Assembly (NCBI GenBank): GCA_964414815.1
Contig: CAYPXY010000001.1
Span: forward strand, 124,001-188,000
Source: Mariniblastus sp964414815
Lineage (GTDB): Bacteria > Planctomycetota > Planctomycetia > Pirellulales > Pirellulaceae
Direction of reading: 5' to 3'
Length of the DNA stretch: 64,000 nucleotides
Made by a program: the position numbers and the translations under genes. The notes under the pieces were generated by a model, which saw only the letters and a list, made by a program, of their open reading frames with translations, did not search any database and was not told the DNA's origin. This document shows, piece by piece, positions 9,876-17,819 of the stretch. Every line of letters begins with the position of its first letter. The first letter of the stretch is position 1.

Positions 9876-10868
9876 TCATTCCTCCAGTCGCTGATCGCCC
9901 ATCCGCTCGGCGACTCTCAGTTTTGCACTGCGACTTCTGGGGTTGGCCTGCCGTTCTGCATCCGAAGCCGTGATCGGTTTCTTGGTCAGGACCTTGCAAT
10001 CCAGATGGTCGCGCAAGGATTGCTTCACAATTCGGTCCTCAAGGGAATGAAAACTGATGACCGCGATACGCCCGCCCGGCACCAACAGACCTGGAAGCCG
10101 CGCCATCGCAATTTTCAGCCACTTGAGTTCCTCATTGACCGCAATCCGAAGCGCCTGAAACGTTCGCGTCGCCGGATCAATGTCGTGATGCTTCGAACGG
10201 GGAACACAGGACCGAACCAGCCGAGCCAATTGTTCCGCCGTTTCCATGGGTTCCCTGCGGCGAGTCTCGACAATTTTCCTTGCGATGCGGCGACTGAATC
10301 GCTCTTCGCCAAACTCATAAATCAAATCCGCCAAGTGCCTTTCACTTAAACGATTCAGAATTCGAGAGGCAGGTTCGCCCACTAGCGAATTAAATCGAAG
10401 ATCGAGCGGGCCAGACGACTGATAACTGAAGCCGCGATCGCGATCCGCAAGCTGATCACTGGACAAACCCAAGTCCAGCACGATCCCGTTTACCGCTTCG
10501 ATTCCCAGCTCTTTCAGAATTTCCGGAGCACTGGCGTAGTTGCCAGTAAACGCGGTGAGGGACGGCTGGCGTTGCGGCGCGGTTAAACATTCATGGGGCA
10601 GCGGCTCACTTAAACTTGAGTCAGCCAACTGAGACGTTGTCACAAGATTTAACCGAGCTTCAGTTTCGGCAACAGCCAGCGGATCGCGATCGATGCCGAT
10701 GACATGACCGGTCGGGCCAACCCACTCCAGCAATTTTTGCGTGTGTCCTCCACCGCCCAGTGTCCCGTCCAGAATAATATCGCCCGGCTTGGGCGCAAGC
10801 TGCTCGATGACTTCGTCGAGCAGAACTGGAATATGAATGGTCATGGTGAGATCAACAAAAAACGACAT
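9876..10868 (-). CDS. rsmH: 16S rRNA m4C1402 methyltransferase RsmH
   Basis: The 330-residue product matches RsmH (MraW), which uses S-adenosylmethionine to N4-methylate C1402 in the decoding centre of 16S rRNA. The N-terminus has HIPVLLDEV, followed by the SAM-binding loop LDGTLGGGGHT and the acidic IDRDP strand end. The conserved ISFHSLEDR block lies near the C-terminus. The ATG at 10868 has AGGAAG just upstream; a second ATG eight codons in lacks one. In most bacteria this gene sits in the dcw cluster after mraZ and before ftsL/ftsI. None of those are here, which agrees with the known breakdown of that cluster in planctomycetes lacking FtsZ. It is divergent from queA. Confidence 0.96.
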   Translation of the reverse strand: MSFFVDLTMTIHIPVLLDEVIEQLAPKPGDIILDGTLGGGGHTQKLLEWVGPTGHVIGIDRDPLAVAETEARLNLVTTSQLADSSLSEPLPHECLTAPQRQPSLTAFTGNYASAPEILKELGIEAVNGIVLDLGLSSDQLADRDRGFSYQSSGPLDLRFNSLVGEPASRILNRLSERHLADLIYEFGEERFSRRIARKIVETRRREPMETAEQLARLVRSCVPRSKHHDIDPATRTFQALRIAVNEELKWLKIAMARLPGLLVPGGRIAVISFHSLEDRIVKQSLRDHLDCKVLTKKPITASDAERQANPRSRSAKLRVAERMGDQRLEE

Positions 10869-11311
10869 CGCGCTTCCTGCTCGATGTCGTCGAGATTTTC
10901 CTTACGTGGGTGCGTAAGGCATTTGCCACCAGTTCCTCATGAACCAGTTCCGGCAATTGAATGTCAGCCTGTGACCAGAGATGACATCCAACCGCGAGCC
11001 GGCAAACGGAGGACGTATTCCGTATTTAACTTCTTCCAAAATACCCCTTTTTGGGTTTGGGTCAAGTTGAATGAAACGCCAAAATATCCCGTATTTTTCA
11101 CGGTCAACCCCAAAAAAGCCGATAGATTCTGCCTCACAGGAAAACTGGAAATTCGCAAAAAAATATTCCGGGAATTGTACGTGATTTGCCAGCAGTCAAT
11201 CGGGAATTCACGATAATACAAACCCCAAACTCCAGCCAAAACACACCATTTTATCCGAATTTTGGTGACTTCCCCTACATTTTTGAGCGCAAAAGCCGTA
11301 AAAAATCAGGC
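10869..11311. other. Divergent intergenic region rsmH/queA
   Basis: This stretch must carry promoters for both rsmH (leftward) and queA (rightward). It is richer in A and T than the flanking genes. I see no clear hairpin, operator or conserved box, and no mraZ-type repeats upstream of rsmH. The queA frame extends upstream to 11186, but that extension translates to non-family sequence. Confidence 0.5.
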
Positions 11312-12385
11312 ATGAACAATCCTAGTACCGAACCTGACTTGGGTTCGACCCAATATTACCACTACGAACTGCCGCCCGAGCGAATTGCGCAGCATCCACT
11401 CCCGAATCGGGAGGATGCCCGATTGATGGTGGTCAATCGCTCCGCCCAAACGATCGACCATTGCCACATCCGCAATCTCCACGAAATCCTGTCGCCCGGG
11501 GACTGCCTCGTACTCAACGATACCCGCGTGATTCCAGCAAAACTGACGGGATTCCGCACGTCGACGGGCGGTCGCTGGCAGGGGCTGTTCCTCGAAGCCG
11601 ATCCGCAAGGAAACTGGAAGGTGCTTTGCAAAACGCGCGGGAATGCAAAGCCGGGCGAAACGGTGACGCTGCAAGACCGAGACGGGATTGAAAAAGTGCT
11701 GCTGGATCTGGTTGCCAAGCTCGATGATGGCGCGTGGGTGGTGCGGCCGCGCAGCCCGGACAGTTTCGAAACCGTGCTGCGCGAAGTCGGTCGCGTTCCG
11801 CTGCCCAACTACATTCGGGAAGGCAAAATGGTCGAGTCGGATGTCCGCGACTATCAAACCGTTTTTGCAAAGAACCCTGGAGCCGTTGCAGCACCGACCG
11901 CAGGACTTCACATGACCAAAAATCTGCTTCATCGGCTGGTCGAAACCGGAATGAATGTCGCCAGCGTGACGCTGCATGTGGGGATCGGCACGTTCAAACC
12001 CATCCAATCAGAACGGCTTGACGATCATCCCATGCACTTTGAGCGTGGAAGTATCGATGACAAGAATGTGGCAAAAATACAAACCACACTCGATGCAGGC
12101 AAACGGGTCATGGCGGTCGGAACCACCAGCATGAGAATTCTGGAAACCGCTTCACAACCAGGCAGTTTGAAGAGCTGGAGCGGAGAAACCAATCTGTTTA
12201 TCCGGCCTCCTTATCAGTTCAAAACCGTCAATGCACTGCTGACCAATTTCCACCTGCCGCGCAGTACGTTGCTGGTTTTGGTAAGAACCTTCGGCGGCGA
12301 TGAGTTGATCCAGCGAGCATACGCCGAAGCGATTGAAGAACGGTATCGGTTCTATAGCTATGGGGATGCGATGTTGATTTTGTAA
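11312..12385 (+). CDS. queA: S-adenosylmethionine:tRNA ribosyltransferase-isomerase QueA
   Basis: QueA transfers and isomerises the ribosyl moiety of SAM onto preQ1-modified tRNA to give epoxyqueuosine, a late step of queuosine synthesis in the cytoplasm. The product has the family start YYHYELPPERIAQHP, the DCLVLNDTRVIPAKL block, KNPGAVAAPTAGLHMT, and LHVGIGTFKPI, and ends with FYSYGDAMLI. The frame is open 42 codons further upstream. I chose the ATG at 11312 because it gives 357 residues, near the family's usual 340-350, and the extra residues are not family-like. The ribosome site is weak. The 3' end meets the S4-protein gene tail to tail with 2 nt between. Confidence 0.95.
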   Translation: MNNPSTEPDLGSTQYYHYELPPERIAQHPLPNREDARLMVVNRSAQTIDHCHIRNLHEILSPGDCLVLNDTRVIPAKLTGFRTSTGGRWQGLFLEADPQGNWKVLCKTRGNAKPGETVTLQDRDGIEKVLLDLVAKLDDGAWVVRPRSPDSFETVLREVGRVPLPNYIREGKMVESDVRDYQTVFAKNPGAVAAPTAGLHMTKNLLHRLVETGMNVASVTLHVGIGTFKPIQSERLDDHPMHFERGSIDDKNVAKIQTTLDAGKRVMAVGTTSMRILETASQPGSLKSWSGETNLFIRPPYQFKTVNALLTNFHLPRSTLLVLVRTFGGDELIQRAYAEAIEERYRFYSYGDAMLIL

Positions 12386-12387
12386 GG

Positions 12388-12615
12388 TTACTCTTCATCG
12401 CCTTCGTCACCCAACTCCACCACATAGGTTTCTCCGTCGAAGGTCACGCGATCCCCCAGCCGCAACTTTCGCCGACGACGTGTTTCGGCTTCGCCGTTGA
12501 CCTGCACCTCGCCCGCTTGAATTTTGACCTTGGCTTGTCCGCCGCTGGCAACGCCGCAGGTTTTCATAAATTGATCCAGATCAATGGTCAGTTCGTCATT
12601 CATGGTTGTGTTCAT
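12388..12615 (-). CDS. S4-domain RNA-binding protein (YbcJ-like)
   Basis: This 75-residue protein is essentially one S4 RNA-binding fold. It reads LDQFMKTCGVASGGQAK, then IQAGEVQVNGEAETRRRRK and LRLGDRVTFDGETYVV, which is the order of the S4 helices and the basic turn. Such small S4 proteins are thought to bind structured RNA, possibly in ribosome assembly. A second ATG four codons in (12603) is equally possible. The start overlaps the 3' end of the upstream pseudouridine synthase by 8-20 nt, so the two are probably translationally coupled. Confidence 0.85.
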   Translation of the reverse strand: MNTTMNDELTIDLDQFMKTCGVASGGQAKVKIQAGEVQVNGEAETRRRRKLRLGDRVTFDGETYVVELGDEGDEE

Positions 12616-13309
12616 TGAAGATTTGAAGGTCGAAGGTTTTCCACGTGTCCGGCAACGGAGCCGTTACATCCACTGGCTCATGGTCGATCGGATGCTCAAA
12701 CGCTAGTCGCCGCGCGTGCAGCGCAATCGGCTGCTTCCTCAAGTCCGGCGTGGGGAGCCCAAATTCACAGGTTGAACCGTAAAGCTGATCGCCGACAATG
12801 GGTCGCTGCCGAGCCGCACATTGTAACCTGATTTGATGAGTCCGTCCGGTTTCCAGTGCAATCTCCAGCAAAGTTTTTTCCGCACAGCGATTGAGTACTC
12901 GAAATCGGAGAATGGCCTGCTTGGCTTCGGGGTGATCTTCGTCCACGATCTCGGAACGAGGTTCATCCGGCAACTTTCGCATCCAGTCGATCCAAACCCC
13001 TTCATCCTCATCCATCGTTCCCTCGACCATCGTCCAATAAGTTTTGATGACCGTCCGTTTCTCAATTTGCTGGGAAATTCGTTGGGCGGCGCGAACATTG
13101 CGTGCAAAAACAATGGCACCTGAAACGGGCCGATCGAGCCGGTGCGGCAGTCCGAGATAGATATTGCCTGACGGGTTCTCACGAGATTTCAGATACGATT
13201 TCAACTGCCACTCCAAGCTATCAATTCCTTGCGGAGCTTGGGTCAGCAGACCACTGGGTTTGTTCAAAACGTAAACCGGTCCGCGCTCGAACAGAATGTC
13301 AACGGCCAT
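12596..13309 (-). CDS. RluA-family pseudouridine synthase
   Basis: The product (237 residues from the ATG at 13309) is a RluA-family enzyme that isomerises uridine to pseudouridine in rRNA or tRNA. The catalytic block GLPHRLDRPVSGAIVFA contains the active-site Asp (D59), and GRTHQIRLQ is the second family motif. It lacks an N-terminal S4 domain, but a separate S4 protein is encoded immediately downstream, so the RNA-binding function may be supplied in trans (inference). The frame runs 24 codons further upstream into the DUF2461 gene, but the chosen start gives the normal VLNKPSGLL beginning and an 10-nt gap after that gene. The exact target position cannot be told from sequence. Confidence 0.92.
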   Translation of the reverse strand: MAVDILFERGPVYVLNKPSGLLTQAPQGIDSLEWQLKSYLKSRENPSGNIYLGLPHRLDRPVSGAIVFARNVRAAQRISQQIEKRTVIKTYWTMVEGTMDEDEGVWIDWMRKLPDEPRSEIVDEDHPEAKQAILRFRVLNRCAEKTLLEIALETGRTHQIRLQCAARQRPIVGDQLYGSTCEFGLPTPDLRKQPIALHARRLAFEHPIDHEPVDVTAPLPDTWKTFDLQIFNEHNHE

Positions 13310-13319
13310 TGTAGATCCC

Positions 13320-14003
13320 TCAGCAAGGCAGCCGAACGGCATCGCACAGGAATCGCATATACGGCATACCGCGTTTGGCATACGCGATGAAATGATCGAT
13401 CAACTTCAAGGAAGTCAATTCGGCAGTTAAAAAATTCGCCAGAAAGAAATGATCTTTTCGCTTCAGATCTTCGATCAGCGGATGGGTTTCCGGATATCCT
13501 TTCGGAGCACGTTTCAAACTGGACCCTTCCAACGAAAAGGTTTCCCTGAAATCTTTCTTGCTTTTGATTTTCTTCCAGCGATCCGGGGCATCGTCGATCA
13601 GAAATCGAATCGGTTCCAGAACTTCTGCATCCGGCTGCCAGATTCCGCCGCCCATAAACGCCCGTTCCGCGTCGATGTGAAAATAAAAACCGGGTGCATG
13701 AGCATTTTTGCCAGCCTCATGTCGAAAGTGGATTCCCAGATTCGTCTTGTAGGGCGTTTTGTCTTTGGAGAATCGGGTATCGCGATAGATCCGCATGATC
13801 GAGCCGCCGGATTTTTTGGGAACGGCAGTAAAAAACGGAGAGAGCTTTTTGAGCGGTCGCTCCATCGCAGCAACAAATTCCAGCGCCGGCTGCAATACCA
13901 GCGCTTCGTATCGTTCCTTGTTCTCGGCAAACCAAGGACGATTATTATTTTTTTTCAGTTCTTTAAAGAACGATTGGGCCTGCTTGGGGAAACCTGAAAA
14001 CAT
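13320..14003 (-). CDS. DUF2461 family protein
   Basis: This 227-residue cytosolic protein matches the DUF2461/TIGR02453 family, with the typical opening FxxFPKQAQSFFKELKKNNN and the block IMRIYRDTRFSKDKTPYKT followed by GFYFHIDAERAFMGGGIW. The family is widespread but of unknown biochemical role. No signal peptide or membrane segment is present. It is the first gene of a likely three-gene leftward operon with the RluA-like synthase and the S4 protein. A 302-bp interspersed element begins 190 bp upstream of its start. Confidence 0.88.
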   Translation of the reverse strand: MFSGFPKQAQSFFKELKKNNNRPWFAENKERYEALVLQPALEFVAAMERPLKKLSPFFTAVPKKSGGSIMRIYRDTRFSKDKTPYKTNLGIHFRHEAGKNAHAPGFYFHIDAERAFMGGGIWQPDAEVLEPIRFLIDDAPDRWKKIKSKKDFRETFSLEGSSLKRAPKGYPETHPLIEDLKRKDHFFLANFLTAELTSLKLIDHFIAYAKRGMPYMRFLCDAVRLPC

Positions 14004-14192
14004 ATGAAATCGAGGGCGGACGGGAACTTACGTCAAATTGTCATTTGAGCATCGTTTCCAAGTGCCAGTTTGTCAATCGCCCATTCAATGCGTCTGATCC
14101 AATCGCTCCGTCCGTTTGCAATCTTGCGGGAAACCCAATTTTATTGCCGCGAATGGGGTGGATAAGGAATGGCACGATGGTTGCTTAAATGA

Positions 14193-14494
14193 TAACCGTT
14201 CATGACGATCCAAACGTTTAGCCGCAAGCCGAAGCCGACCGCCATTGGTTCGCAACGATCATAAAAATGCAGGTCGACTCTTGGTTGAAGCTGAAAAGTC
14301 CAGAAAAAGTCGGCGCAGGCGCGACGGCAGGGTGCGGTCTCTGTAGTCAACCTGCCTGCCAACAAAATACCTGCAACCCGATGAACCGCGCGCCTCTGGG
14401 GGTTGCCGATAAAACGATTTCGGTGATGCAGTATTTTTGGCGGCAACCCCCGACGGCTTGCGGCTAAACGTTTTGGATCGTCGTGAACGGTTAC
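14193..14494. repeat. 302-bp interspersed element, copy A (reverse orientation)
   Basis: The element is bounded by near-perfect inverted ends of about 40 bp. The left end reads TAACCGTTCATGACGATCC then GTTTAGCCGCAAGCCG. The right end is its reverse complement, finishing CGTCGTGAACGGTTAC. Internally it carries CGCGCGCCTCTGGGGGTTGC and TTTTTGGCGGCAACCCCCGA. It has no coding capacity for a transposase. Copies at 18761 and 34613 are in the opposite orientation. It ends 26 bp before the hsp20 start codon, so it must include or adjoin that gene's leader. Confidence 0.9.
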
Positions 14495-14520
14495 CTTAAA
14501 AACTTTTGGGAGAGAAAAAC

Positions 14521-14958
14521 ATGTTAACACGCTGGCAACCTTTTTCTGAACTGACAAATGAATTTAACAAGGTTCAAAGTGAACTGAACCAGTGGCTTCA
14601 TCGAGGCGCCCATCGCGGTGGTTGGCCGGGTACATTCCCGGCGATCAACATGTGGCAAGACGACAACTGTTTGACGCTGGAAGCCGAACTGCCGGGCTTC
14701 GAACTGGAGGACATCGAGATCCTCGTCGATGGTGAAAGTAAACTGACCATCAAAGGCACTCGCAAGTTCATCGAGTCTGAAAATGGGACTTGGCATCGTC
14801 GTGAACGAGCCTACGGCGAGTTCCGCCGAACGATTGAACTGCCCCGTCAAGTTGACCCGGACAAGGTCGAAGCCGTTCTCAAGAACGGAGTTTTGACTAT
14901 TGTGCTTCCCAAAAAGGAAGCCATCAAACCGCGTAAAATCGACGTGAAAAACAGCTAG
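14521..14958 (+). CDS. Hsp20 small heat-shock protein, first of two
   Basis: This 145-residue protein is an ATP-independent holdase of the Hsp20 family. The alpha-crystallin domain spans about residues 40-135, with PAINMWQDDNCLTLEAELPG, then LTIKGTRKF and the closing block VEAVLKNGVLTIVLPKKEA. The C-terminus ends with KPRKIDVK, carrying the I-x-V motif that docks into the neighbouring dimer. GGGAGAG lies 6 nt before the ATG at 14521; a TTG five codons upstream is less likely. It is followed 61 nt later by a second hsp20 gene. Heat induction is expected, but I see no CIRCE or ROSE element. The region upstream is a repeat element. Confidence 0.95.
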   Translation: MLTRWQPFSELTNEFNKVQSELNQWLHRGAHRGGWPGTFPAINMWQDDNCLTLEAELPGFELEDIEILVDGESKLTIKGTRKFIESENGTWHRRERAYGEFRRTIELPRQVDPDKVEAVLKNGVLTIVLPKKEAIKPRKIDVKNS

Positions 14959-15019
14959 ATTGGCAAAATTGCTGTTTTCGCGAAATAACTTATCACTGCA
15001 CAAACTACAGGAGAAGAAA

Positions 15020-15430
15020 ATGCATCACACTATGAAACGTCGAAGACGTCACGGACATCACGGGCATCACGGTCGAAACGGCTGCGAGATGACCCGAAGC
15101 AAAGCCAGTTATTCGCCGAGTGTTGATATCTGGGAGAACGATCAAGAAATCGTTTTGTATTGCGACATGCCCGGCGTCGAAGAGGACCAACTCGACATTC
15201 AGTTCGAAAATCGCGAGTTGACCCTACACGGGAAAGTGACTCGCCGACATGAGGGAGCAACGTTTGTCGGTGCCGAATATGGCATCGGCGATTACTATCG
15301 GGCCTTCACGATCGGCGACGCGATTGATTCGTCAAAAATTTCAGCAGAACTTAAGAACGGTGTTGTCACCGTTCACCTGCCGAAAGTCGAAGCCATCAAG
15401 CCGAGAAAAATCCCGGTGAAGGTGGGGTAG
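15020..15430 (+). CDS. Hsp20 small heat-shock protein with His/Arg-rich N-terminus
   Basis: This 136-residue protein has an alpha-crystallin domain from about residue 30 (SYSPSVDIWENDQEIVLYCD) to 130 (LKNGVVTVHLPKVEA), ending KPRKIPVKVG with the I-x-V tail. The N-terminal arm is unlike that of its neighbour: MHHTMKRRRRHGHHGHHGRN carries seven His and five Arg in its first 20 residues. This could bind metal ions or nucleic acid (inference). AGGAG precedes the ATG at 15020 by 6 nt. A TTG at 14960 would extend the frame through the intergenic gap and is not favoured. It is co-oriented with the first hsp20 and likely co-transcribed, so the two may form mixed oligomers. Confidence 0.94.
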   Translation: MHHTMKRRRRHGHHGHHGRNGCEMTRSKASYSPSVDIWENDQEIVLYCDMPGVEEDQLDIQFENRELTLHGKVTRRHEGATFVGAEYGIGDYYRAFTIGDAIDSSKISAELKNGVVTVHLPKVEAIKPRKIPVKVG

Positions 15431-15454
15431 TACAAAGCGAATTCTGGCGACTGC

Positions 15455-16351
15455 CTAATACCCGGAACCACTACTGCTGATCTTTTCGATGGGATGCCAA
15501 GTGGTTTTGACTTCGCAGAAATCGGAAATCAGATACGGGTTCTGGCTGTCGGATGAGTTCCAATCGAGTGAATACGTTTTGGCTCGTTTGACATTGGCCG
15601 CCGAATCCATCTGAAGTTGACGAAATCGTTCCGTATCACCGCTGTTGTCGGCAATGGCATTGATGTCAAAGTGCTTTGCAGCGTGCGGGACGATTTCTGT
15701 TTTTGAGCCCGTCAAAATATTAATTACCCCCGCCGGAACATCGGATGTGGCGAATACTTCAGCAAGCGTCACGGCCGATAATGGCTTCGATTCCGAAGCA
15801 AGTGCAACAACCGTATTTCCGCCAGCAATGATGGGGGCGAGTATCGAAACGAGTCCCAGCAGCGGACGGTCTTCGGAGGCGATCAAAAATACAACGCCAG
15901 CCGGTTCGAGTACCGAAAAGTTAAAATGCGAACTGGCGACGGGATTGACCGAGCTGAATATCTGCTGGTACTTGTCGCACCAGCCCGCGTAATAGATCCA
16001 GCGATCAATGCTCTCGATCGTCTCGTGTCGGGCGGCCGATTCCGTAAGTCCTTGGGTTTGCAGTTCGGCGATAAACTGATCCTGCCGACCTTCAAGCATT
16101 TCGGCGATGCGGTAGAAAATCTGGCTGCGATTGTAGGCCGTCATGCCCCACCAACCGGCTTGTGCTGAACGAGCCGCGACGACTGCGTCTCTCAAATCCT
16201 TTCTGGAGCATAGGCAGAGGTTGCCCAACGATTTGCCGTCGACTTCCGGCGAATAATATCGGCCCGATTCAGTCCGTGGAAATTTTCCACCGACGAAAAT
16301 TTTATAGGTCTTCTGGATTTCGAGACGACCGTTGCTTGGGGATTTAGACAT
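15455..16351 (-). CDS. Shortened aldehyde dehydrogenase-like protein lacking catalytic residues
   Basis: The 298-residue product aligns with the N-terminal and NAD-binding part of aldehyde dehydrogenases: YKIFVGGKFPRTESGRYY, then RSQIFYRIAEMLEGRQ, LAPIIAGGNTVVALASESK and SDVPAGVINILTG. It then departs from the family. The LELGGK block with the general-base Glu, the catalytic Cys block and the C-terminal oligomerisation region are all absent, and it ends EVKTTWHPIEK. The start ATG at 16351 lies 1 nt after the stop of the intact enzyme gene, so they are translationally coupled. The frame is clean, with no frameshift, which favours a retained non-catalytic partner over a decaying pseudogene. Alternatively it could be a deletion product. 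Confidence 0.85.
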   Translation of the reverse strand: MSKSPSNGRLEIQKTYKIFVGGKFPRTESGRYYSPEVDGKSLGNLCLCSRKDLRDAVVAARSAQAGWWGMTAYNRSQIFYRIAEMLEGRQDQFIAELQTQGLTESAARHETIESIDRWIYYAGWCDKYQQIFSSVNPVASSHFNFSVLEPAGVVFLIASEDRPLLGLVSILAPIIAGGNTVVALASESKPLSAVTLAEVFATSDVPAGVINILTGSKTEIVPHAAKHFDINAIADNSGDTERFRQLQMDSAANVKRAKTYSLDWNSSDSQNPYLISDFCEVKTTWHPIEKISSSGSGY

Positions 16352-16352
16352 T

Positions 16353-17816
16353 TTAAAACTCCAAATACGCCGACAACCCGTGCAGGCCACCTTCGCGGCC
16401 GAAGCCACTCTCCTTGTAACCACCGAAGGGAGAAGTCGGATCAAATTTGTTGTAGGTATTGGCCCAAACAACGCCCGCCCGCATTTGGGAGGTCATATTG
16501 AAAATCTTTGAGCCCTTGTCCGTCCAGATTCCCGCCGACAAACCATACGGTGTATTGTTCGCCTTGGTAATCGCTTCGGCGACCGTGCGGAACGTTTGTA
16601 CCGCCAGAACAGGTCCGAAAATCTCCTCTTGAGCGATACGATTGGACTGGGCGACCTCCGTAAACAGTGTCGGCCGACACCAATATCCTTTCTCGGGAAT
16701 CGCACAGCTCGGCTGATAGAAGCTTGCCCCTTCTTCCTTTCCGAGGTCGATATAGTGCTGGATTGTATTTAACTGGCTGGCCGAATTGATCGCTCCGATG
16801 TCCGTATTTTTATCCAATGGATCACCGACGATCAGGCTGCCCATACGATGCTTGAGTTTTCGGATGACCAAGTCATGGATGGATTCCTGAACCAGCAGAC
16901 GGCTGCCGGCGCAGCAAACATGTCCCTGATTGAAATAGATTCCGTTGATGATTCCCTCAATGGCCTGATCGATCGCGGCATCTTCGAAAATGATGTTTGC
17001 CGCCTTGCCGCCAAGCTCCAGGGTCAGCTTTTTGGACGTTCCAGCCAGTGCCTTTTGAATCAGCTTTCCGACTTCGGTGGAGCCTGTGAAAGCCACTTTG
17101 TCGATCCCCTTGTGGTTGACAAGCGCCGAACCGACATCACCATGTCCGGTGACGATGTTCACCACTCCGGGGGGGAGATCGGCATCCTGAATAATTTCGG
17201 CCAGCTTCAGTGCCGTGATGGACGTCGTTTCCGCAGGCTTGAGGACAACCGTATTTCCTGTCGCGAGCGCAGGTGCAATTTTCCATGCGGCCATCAGCAG
17301 CGGAAAATTCCAAGGAATCACTTGGGCGGCGACTCCCAGCGGTTTTGGATTTCGATTTGGAAACGCATACGGAAGTTTGTCGGCCCAGCCGGCATAGTAA
17401 AAGAAATGGGCGGCAGCCAAAGGAATATCGACATCCCGCGATTCACGAATGGGCTTTCCACCGTCCATGGTCTCGAGCACCGCCAGTTCGCGCGCCCGTT
17501 CCTGAATCAACCGGGCGATTCGATAGATATATTTACCGCGTTCCTTGGCTACAATTTTCGACCACGTTTTCTCGTAGGCGTTGCGAGCGGCTTTGACGGC
17601 TTTATCGACATCCGACAGCGTCGATTCCGTGATGCTGGTAAGCGGTTTTTCAGTCGCTGGGTTGATCGACTCAAATTTTTTACCACCGGACGATTCAACG
17701 AACTTACCGTTGATAAATAGTCCGTAAGTATCCTTCAATTGGACATGCCCGGTGCTTTCCGGAGCAGGTGAAAGCTCCCACGATGGCGTGTTGGCAATAC
17801 TGGGTTCAGTAGTCAT
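16353..17816 (-). CDS. NAD(P)-dependent aldehyde dehydrogenase
   Basis: This is a full-length (487-residue) aldehyde dehydrogenase that oxidises an aldehyde to its carboxylate. It shows the NAD-binding block VIPWNFPLLMAAWKIAPAL, the VAFTGSTEVG turn, the general-base Glu in LTLELGGK, the catalytic cysteine in GHVCCAGSR (C301), and the EEIFGPVL and PFGGYKESGFGRE blocks. There is no signal peptide. It begins 3 nt after the deoC stop and ends 1 nt before the shortened paralogue. Because DeoC releases acetaldehyde, the likely substrate is acetaldehyde, although the sequence alone does not prove this. Confidence 0.95.
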   Translation of the reverse strand: MTTEPSIANTPSWELSPAPESTGHVQLKDTYGLFINGKFVESSGGKKFESINPATEKPLTSITESTLSDVDKAVKAARNAYEKTWSKIVAKERGKYIYRIARLIQERARELAVLETMDGGKPIRESRDVDIPLAAAHFFYYAGWADKLPYAFPNRNPKPLGVAAQVIPWNFPLLMAAWKIAPALATGNTVVLKPAETTSITALKLAEIIQDADLPPGVVNIVTGHGDVGSALVNHKGIDKVAFTGSTEVGKLIQKALAGTSKKLTLELGGKAANIIFEDAAIDQAIEGIINGIYFNQGHVCCAGSRLLVQESIHDLVIRKLKHRMGSLIVGDPLDKNTDIGAINSASQLNTIQHYIDLGKEEGASFYQPSCAIPEKGYWCRPTLFTEVAQSNRIAQEEIFGPVLAVQTFRTVAEAITKANNTPYGLSAGIWTDKGSKIFNMTSQMRAGVVWANTYNKFDPTSPFGGYKESGFGREGGLHGLSAYLEF

Positions 17817-17819
17817 GAA

